A DNA stretch of 8,645 nt, taken from an uncultured Actinomycetes bacterium (GTDB lineage Bacteria; Actinomycetota; Acidimicrobiia; Acidimicrobiales; Acidimicrobilacustridaceae). Positions 4,665-8,645 of this stretch are shown here, in pieces (within the stretch, counting starts at the first letter, position 1; every line of letters begins with the position of its first letter). The DNA is taken from assembly GCA_945957335.1 (NCBI GenBank), contig CAMFLJ010000148.1:1-8645 (forward strand), read 5' to 3'. The position numbers were made by a program, and so were the translations under genes. The notes under the pieces were generated by a model, which worked only from the letters and a program-made list of their open reading frames with translations, searched no databases and had not been told where the DNA came from.

Positions 4665-7199
4665 TCAGCTGTGGGTGGGCGCCCAGGCGACGTGGCCGAC
4701 CTGGACGTAGCTGTCGATGTCGTCGTGGCGGGGCACGATGCGCACCGTCGCCCCGAAGTTCCCCGACCTCGCCACCTCGATCTCGAGCCGGTAGCGCCGC
4801 CACCCGGGATGGTCGCCGTCGCCGACGAGCTCCATGGCGGCCACGGTGGGCTCGAGCAGGTCGTTGTCGAGGTCGACGGGCCCGTAGATCGCCTGCACGT
4901 CGACGTCGGAAGGGTCGAGGTCGCCGAGCATCACCTGGGCCCAGAGCACGAAGTCGCCGGTGCCCTGCTCCTCGACCGCGGTGGTGGCGACCGACACGGA
5001 GGGCCACGCCCGGTCGAGGTGGCGGGCCCAGCGCACGAGCGAGCGGGTGGGGCCGAAGTCGTCGGCGGTCATGCGGGTGTCGTTGAGGGCGGCGGGCTCG
5101 TAGAGCCGCTCGACGTACTCGCGCAGCATGCGCGTCGACTCGACCTGCGGGCCGAGGCGGACGATCGACCGCTTGACCTTGCGCAGCCACTCGGTGGGCA
5201 GGCCGTCGTCGTCGCGCCGGTAGTAGAGCGGCACGATCTGGCGCTCGATGATGCCGTAGACGCTCTGCGACTCGATGTCGTTGCGCAGCTCGATGTCGTC
5301 GCCGGTCTCGGCCGAGGGGATGGCCCAGCCGACCTCGGGCTCGTACATCTCGTCCCACCAGCCGTCGAGGATCGAGCAGTTGAGGCCCCCGTTGAACACG
5401 ACCTTCATGCCGGAGGTGCCGCACGCCTCGTTGGGGCGCAGCGGGGTGTTGAGCCACACGTCGCAGCCCTGCACGAGCATCTTGGCGACGGAGATGTCGT
5501 AGTCCTCGAGCAGCACCAGGCGGTGGCGCAGGTCGAGGTCGGACGCCAGCTTGGCGACCTCCTGGAGGAGGTGGTGGCCGGGCTCGTCGGCGGGGTGGGC
5601 CTTGCCGGCGAAGATCAGCTGGACGGGCCGGTCGGCGTCGAGGAGCAGGCGCTTGAGCCGCTCGACGTCGCGGAACATGAGCGTGGCCCGCTTGTAGGTG
5701 GCGAAGCGGCGGGCGAAGCCGATGGTGAGGATGTCGGGGTCGAGGACCTCGTCGGCCCACGACACCTGCGAGGTGGTCGAGCCCCGGTTGAGCTGGGCCT
5801 GGCGCACCTTGTGGCGCGCGTAGGCCACCAGGCGCTCCTTGCCGAGGCGGCGCAGGCGATGCAGCTCGCGCTCGGGCAGGTCGTCGATCTTGCGCCACGC
5901 CTCGGGAGGGGCCTCGGGCCAGTCGTCACCGAGGGTCTTGGTGTAGAGCGCGGCCATCTCGGGCGAGGTCCAGGTGTGGGCGTGCACGCCGTTGGTGACC
6001 GAGGTGATGGGCACCTCGTCGACGGGGACGTCGGGCCAGAGGCCGTTGAACATCTCGCGGCTGACGACGCCGTGGAGGGCGGCCACGCCGTTGGCCTGGC
6101 CGGCCAGGCGCAGGCCCATGGCCGCCATGTTGAAGACCTCGCCCTCGGGCGTGGCGGGCTCGTGGCCGAGGGCCATGAGGTCGTCGAGGGTGAGCCCGAC
6201 GTCGCGGCACCAGTTGGCGAAGTACTTCTCGACGAGCTCGCGGGGGAAGCGGTCGATGCCGGCCGGCACCGGGGTGTGGGTGGTGAAGATGGAGCCCGGC
6301 TTCACGGCGGCTCGGGCCTCGGCGAAGGAGAGCCCGCGCTCGTGCATGAGCACGCGGATGCGCTCGAGGGCCATGAAGCCGGCGTGGCCCTCGTTCATGT
6401 GGAAGACCTGGGGCTGCTTGCCGAGCTCGCGCAGGGCCCGCACGCCGCCGATGCCGAGCACGATCTCCTGGCGGATGCGCTCCTCGACGCCGCCGCCGTA
6501 GAGGCGGTCGCAGGTGAGGCGGTTGACGTCGTCGTTCTCGTCGATGTCGGTGTCGAGCAGGTAGAGCTCGATGCGGCCGACCTTGGCCAGCCACAGGCGG
6601 GCGTGGACGGGCACGCCGGCGAGCTCGACGGTGACGGTGACGCCCTCGACGGGCTCGAGGGCCATGGCCCGGGGGTCGAGGCGGGGGAACCGCTCGACCT
6701 GCCAGCCCTGGTGGTCGAGCTCCTGGCGGAAGTAGCCGTGGCGGTAGAAGAGGCCGATGCCCACGAGCGGCAGGCCGAGGTCGTCAGCGGCCTTGAGGTG
6801 GTCGCCGGCGAGCACGCCGAGGCCGCCGGAGTACTGGGGGAGGGCGGCGGAGATGCCGAACTCGGGGGAGAAGTAGGCGACCTCGCGCAGGGGCGACTCG
6901 GCCCGGCCCTGGAACCAGCGTGGGGCGGCGAGGCTGCGCTCGAGCTCGGCGTGGACGGCGGCGGCCAGGCCGGTGAAGTGGGTGTCGGCGGCGAGCTTCT
7001 CGAGCTTCTCCCGCGACTCGGTGGCCAGGATGGCGGCGGGGTCGCGCAGCTCGAAGTCGAGGCCGTCGGGGTCGAGGCGGCGGAAGAGGTCCTGGGCCCG
7101 GACGTCGTCGGCCCATCCGAGGTTCATGGCCACGGATCGGAGCGGCTCGAGCTCCGGAGGGAGCTCGGACACCACGGTGAACGTCTGGACGGCCTTCAT
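4665..7199 (-). CDS. glgP: Alpha-glucan (glycogen) phosphorylase
   Basis: The enzyme releases glucose-1-phosphate from alpha-1,4-glucans with inorganic phosphate and pyridoxal phosphate, mobilising glycogen in the cytoplasm. The 844-residue length fits the bacterial/archaeal alpha-glucan phosphorylase branch that differs from classical MalP. Visible features: an N-terminal helical region with MNLGW (25-29), YFSPEFGISAALPQYSGGLG (109-128), FHMNEGHAGF (266-275), TTHTPVPAG (306-314), SVTNGVHAHTW (400-410), the phosphate-binding GFARRFATYKRA (494-505), and EACGTSGMKVVFNGGLN (591-607), where Lys599 should carry the cofactor. The last ~140 residues form an extra C-terminal domain with strand-like segments. 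The ATG at 7199 is seven bases after a good -10 element, so the message may be leaderless. No truncation or frameshift is seen. A GNAT gene follows 32 bp downstream. Confidence 0.96.
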   Translation of the reverse strand: MKAVQTFTVVSELPPELEPLRSVAMNLGWADDVRAQDLFRRLDPDGLDFELRDPAAILATESREKLEKLAADTHFTGLAAAVHAELERSLAAPRWFQGRAESPLREVAYFSPEFGISAALPQYSGGLGVLAGDHLKAADDLGLPLVGIGLFYRHGYFRQELDHQGWQVERFPRLDPRAMALEPVEGVTVTVELAGVPVHARLWLAKVGRIELYLLDTDIDENDDVNRLTCDRLYGGGVEERIRQEIVLGIGGVRALRELGKQPQVFHMNEGHAGFMALERIRVLMHERGLSFAEARAAVKPGSIFTTHTPVPAGIDRFPRELVEKYFANWCRDVGLTLDDLMALGHEPATPEGEVFNMAAMGLRLAGQANGVAALHGVVSREMFNGLWPDVPVDEVPITSVTNGVHAHTWTSPEMAALYTKTLGDDWPEAPPEAWRKIDDLPERELHRLRRLGKERLVAYARHKVRQAQLNRGSTTSQVSWADEVLDPDILTIGFARRFATYKRATLMFRDVERLKRLLLDADRPVQLIFAGKAHPADEPGHHLLQEVAKLASDLDLRHRLVLLEDYDISVAKMLVQGCDVWLNTPLRPNEACGTSGMKVVFNGGLNCSILDGWWDEMYEPEVGWAIPSAETGDDIELRNDIESQSVYGIIERQIVPLYYRRDDDGLPTEWLRKVKRSIVRLGPQVESTRMLREYVERLYEPAALNDTRMTADDFGPTRSLVRWARHLDRAWPSVSVATTAVEEQGTGDFVLWAQVMLGDLDPSDVDVQAIYGPVDLDNDLLEPTVAAMELVGDGDHPGWRRYRLEIEVARSGNFGATVRIVPRHDDIDSYVQVGHVAWAPTHS

Positions 7200-7206
7200 G
7201 GCGGCG

Positions 7207-7212
7207 AACCTA
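7207..7212 (-). promoter_or_regulatory. Putative -10 element for a leaderless glgP transcript
   Basis: Read on the minus strand, TAGGTT is followed by exactly seven bases (CGCCGCC) and then the ATG of glgP. In actinobacteria this spacing puts the transcription start at the A of the start codon. The only ribosome-site-like bases nearby are the AGG inside the -10 element itself, which supports a leaderless message. At the -35 position (7230-7235) the minus strand reads TTCCCC, a poor match. Confidence 0.5.
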
Positions 7213-7305
7213 ACGCGCCCCGCCCGCCCGGGGAACGGGGTTGGGCGTGACGTCGGCGACCCGTCCCCCAGCGTTCACGGACGCGAAACGTGGCCAGATG
7301 GGAGA

Positions 7306-7764
7306 TCAGGCGGGGGAGCCGGCCCGGATGACGTCGAGGGCCTCGGCGATGTGCGAGGTCGGCTTGAACTGCGACGAGAACTTGTGGCGCACCACGCCCT
7401 CGGGGTCGATCACGTAGGTGACCCGACCCGGGAGCAGGCCGAGGGTCTTGCCGGTGCCGAACTCCTTGCGCACCGAGCCGTCGGTGTCGGCGAGCAGGGT
7501 GAAGGGCAGGTGGTGCTTCTCGGCGAAGGCCTTGTGCGACTCGACGGAGTCGCTGCTGATGCCGATCACCTTGGCGCCGGCGTCGGTGAACTCCTCGAAG
7601 CTGTCGCGGAACGAGCACGACTCCTTCGTGCAGCCCGGCGTGTCGTCCTTCGGGTAGAAGTACACGACGACCCAGCCGCCGCGGAGGGACGAGAGGCTGA
7701 CGGTGGTGCCGTCCTGGTCGGGCAGCGTGAAGTCGGGCGCGGTCTGGCCCACGGTGGCGGTCAT
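7306..7764 (-). CDS. bcp: Thioredoxin-dependent thiol peroxidase (Bcp/PrxQ-type peroxiredoxin)
   Basis: The enzyme reduces hydrogen peroxide and organic hydroperoxides in the cytoplasm with electrons from thioredoxin. It has 152 residues, the usual size. The active-site motif is YPKDDTPGCTKESCSFRD (37-54): Cys45 in PxxxTxxC is the peroxidatic cysteine, and Cys50, five residues later, matches the resolving cysteine of the E. coli BCP type. The thioredoxin-fold start GQTAPDFTLPDQDG (6-19) and the C-terminal block GRVTYVIDPEGVVRH are normal. The ATG at 7764 has GAGG five bases upstream (7770-7773); the open frame continues upstream but without family similarity. It is divergent from the ParA gene and lies 106 bp upstream of glgP, which seems to have its own promoter. 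Confidence 0.96.
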   Translation of the reverse strand: MTATVGQTAPDFTLPDQDGTTVSLSSLRGGWVVVYFYPKDDTPGCTKESCSFRDSFEEFTDAGAKVIGISSDSVESHKAFAEKHHLPFTLLADTDGSVRKEFGTGKTLGLLPGRVTYVIDPEGVVRHKFSSQFKPTSHIAEALDVIRAGSPA

Positions 7765-7789
7765 GGCCGCCTCAGCACCGGCGGGGCTC

Positions 7790-7799
7790 GGGATATTCC
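7790..7799 (-). promoter_or_regulatory. AT-rich island, possible -10 region of bcp
   Basis: GGGATATTCC stands out in GC-rich DNA. On the minus strand it reads GGAATATCCC, about 26 bp before the bcp ATG, which would leave a short leader holding the GAGG ribosome site. It is not an exact TANNNT match, and it is nearly palindromic, so it could equally be a protein-binding site. Weak call. Confidence 0.25.
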
Positions 7800-7856
7800 G
7801 TCTCGCGTGACATCCGTCGCACGGTTCTGAGCCGGCTGAGGGTCTGCGGAGCCAAG

Positions 7857-7866
7857 GCAGGCCTGC
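7857..7866. promoter_or_regulatory. Ten-base palindrome inside the ParA-gene promoter
   Basis: GCAGGCCTGC is a perfect palindrome placed just upstream of the -10 element of the ParA gene, where a bound protein would block RNA polymerase. ParA-type genes are often autoregulated, but several 10-bp palindromes are expected by chance in a window this size, so the operator role is only a suggestion. Confidence 0.2.
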
Positions 7867-7868
7867 AC

Positions 7869-7874
7869 TACCGT
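7869..7874 (+). promoter_or_regulatory. Putative -10 element for a leaderless ParA-gene transcript
   Basis: TACCGT (TANNNT) is followed by six bases and then the ATG at 7881, the spacing expected when transcription starts at the first base of the start codon. There is no purine-rich ribosome site between the -10 and the ATG. No clear -35 box is seen. Confidence 0.5.
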
Positions 7875-7880
7875 GGGCCC

Positions 7881-8645
7881 ATGCCGATCGTCGCGGTCGT
7901 GAACCAGAAGGGTGGCGTGGGCAAGACCACCGTGGCCCTCGGCCTGGCCGCGGCGGCCTCGCACCGGGGCGCTCGCGTGCTCGTCGTCGACCTCGACCCG
8001 CAGGCCAACGCCACGAGCGGCCTCGGGGTGTGGGATCCGCCCACCACCGTCGACACCGCCCTCGCGGTCGACGATCCCGGCTCGGCGGCACGCCTCGCCG
8101 TCACCTCCGCGTGGCCGATGGACCACGGCGCCGAGCCCGGCGCGGTCGCCCCGTCGGTGGTGGCCAGCACGCCGGCGCTCGCCGCCCGCGAGCCGCAGCT
8201 CGCCAACGACCCCATCGGGGCCCAGGACCGGCTCCAGATCGCCCTCGAGGGCAACGGCTACGACCTCGTCGTGATCGACTGCCCGCCCTCGCTCGGGCTG
8301 CTCACGATCAACGGCCTCTTCGCCGCCGACCGGGCGCTCGTGGTCACCGAGCCGGGGGCGTGGGCCTCCGACGGCGTGGCCCAGATCCAGCGCACGATCA
8401 CCCGCATCGCCGCTCGTCGCGACGGCCGGCCCGCCATCGCCGGCATCGCCGTCAACCGGCTCGGCCGCACCCGCGACGCCAAGTACTGGCACGGCCAGCT
8501 CACCGACGACTACGGCGACGCCGTGCTCGCCCCGGTGCACCTGCGCGCCGCGGTGGCCGAGGCCTCGGCCCAGTCGCTGCCGATCCACGCCCTCGGCGCC
8601 CGCGCCGGCGCGGCCGAGGCCGCCGCCGAGTTCGACGCCCTGCTC
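7881..8645 (+). CDS. ParA-family partitioning ATPase (3' end outside window)
   Basis: The frame is open for 255 codons to the window edge without a stop; the normal length of this family is about 250-270, so little is missing. It is a deviant Walker ATPase: KGGVGKTT (10-17) has both the signature Lys10 and Lys15, the Walker A' region is VVDLDPQANATSG (35-47), and Walker B is LVVIDCPPSLG (129-139) with Asp133. Such proteins dimerise on ATP binding, bind DNA non-specifically, and position chromosomes, plasmids or protein cargo. There is no N-terminal helix-turn-helix domain, so it is of the Soj/small ParA kind. The ATG at 7881 begins directly at the conserved IVAVVNQKGG strand. A ParB or cargo partner would lie beyond the right edge, so the cargo cannot be told. 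Confidence 0.92.
   Translation, partial: MPIVAVVNQKGGVGKTTVALGLAAAASHRGARVLVVDLDPQANATSGLGVWDPPTTVDTALAVDDPGSAARLAVTSAWPMDHGAEPGAVAPSVVASTPALAAREPQLANDPIGAQDRLQIALEGNGYDLVVIDCPPSLGLLTINGLFAADRALVVTEPGAWASDGVAQIQRTITRIAARRDGRPAIAGIAVNRLGRTRDAKYWHGQLTDDYGDAVLAPVHLRAAVAEASAQSLPIHALGARAGAAEAAAEFDALL

Noticed and set aside
4566..7250. A very long open frame (about 894 codons) on the plus strand, antisense to glgP
   Set aside because: Its product is dominated by Val, Gly, Leu, Glu, Asp, Ala and His in a low-complexity pattern, and shows no motif. The minus-strand frame there encodes an intact phosphorylase. Very GC-rich genes commonly leave such open antisense frames.
7214..7305. GC-rich spacer between bcp and glgP as a terminator or RNA gene
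   Set aside because: It contains only short imperfect stems (for example GCGT/ACGC) and no consistent structure. Apart from the glgP promoter I see nothing I can support.
7765..8091. N-terminal extension of the Bcp frame
   Set aside because: Arg- and Pro-rich sequence without family similarity that overlaps the ParA start; the ATG at 7764 has a proper ribosome site and gives the standard length.
7761..8588. Minus-strand open frame opposite the ParA gene
   Set aside because: Low-complexity shadow; the plus strand has clear Walker motifs.

Overview
The window is very GC-rich DNA with a strong preference for G or C at third codon positions and many GTG starts. Several promoters fit the actinobacterial TANNNT -10 pattern, two of them placed for leaderless transcripts. 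Together with the protein families this suggests a high-GC actinobacterium, possibly of the Acidimicrobiia. That placement is an inference from style and was not tested by a search. Nine protein genes are supported, and the two at the edges are cut off. No rRNA, tRNA, CRISPR array, transposase or complete mobile element was seen.

Layout. At the left edge, a minus-strand NAD(P)-binding SDR/NmrA-like protein of the YbjT type (1-644) runs out of the window. A 228-bp divergent intergenic region follows. It holds two adjacent long hairpins built from one TGGCTCG half-site, then a G-rich direct repeat and a likely -10 element. Next come three plus-strand genes that look like one transcript: a type-B carboxylesterase (873-2396), queC (2393-3124, 4-bp overlap) and queE (3139-3777, 14-bp gap). 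QueE and QueC catalyse the last two steps to preQ0, the 7-deazaguanine precursor of queuosine. A small hydrophobic protein (3867-4094) follows. It converges on a minus-strand pair, and the two sets of stop codons sit in the arms of one hairpin.

The minus-strand pair is glgP, an alpha-glucan phosphorylase (4665-7199), and a GNAT acetyltransferase (4117-4632) 32 bp behind it. A minus-strand Bcp-type peroxiredoxin (7306-7764) lies upstream of glgP. It diverges from a ParA-family ATPase (7881 to the right edge, no stop reached).

The gene content is mostly housekeeping or accessory metabolism, and I see no clear new defence or biosynthetic system. The features most worth a second look are the paired palindromes at 695-803, the coupling of an esterase to queC-queE, the small membrane protein, and the leaderless-looking starts of glgP and the ParA gene.
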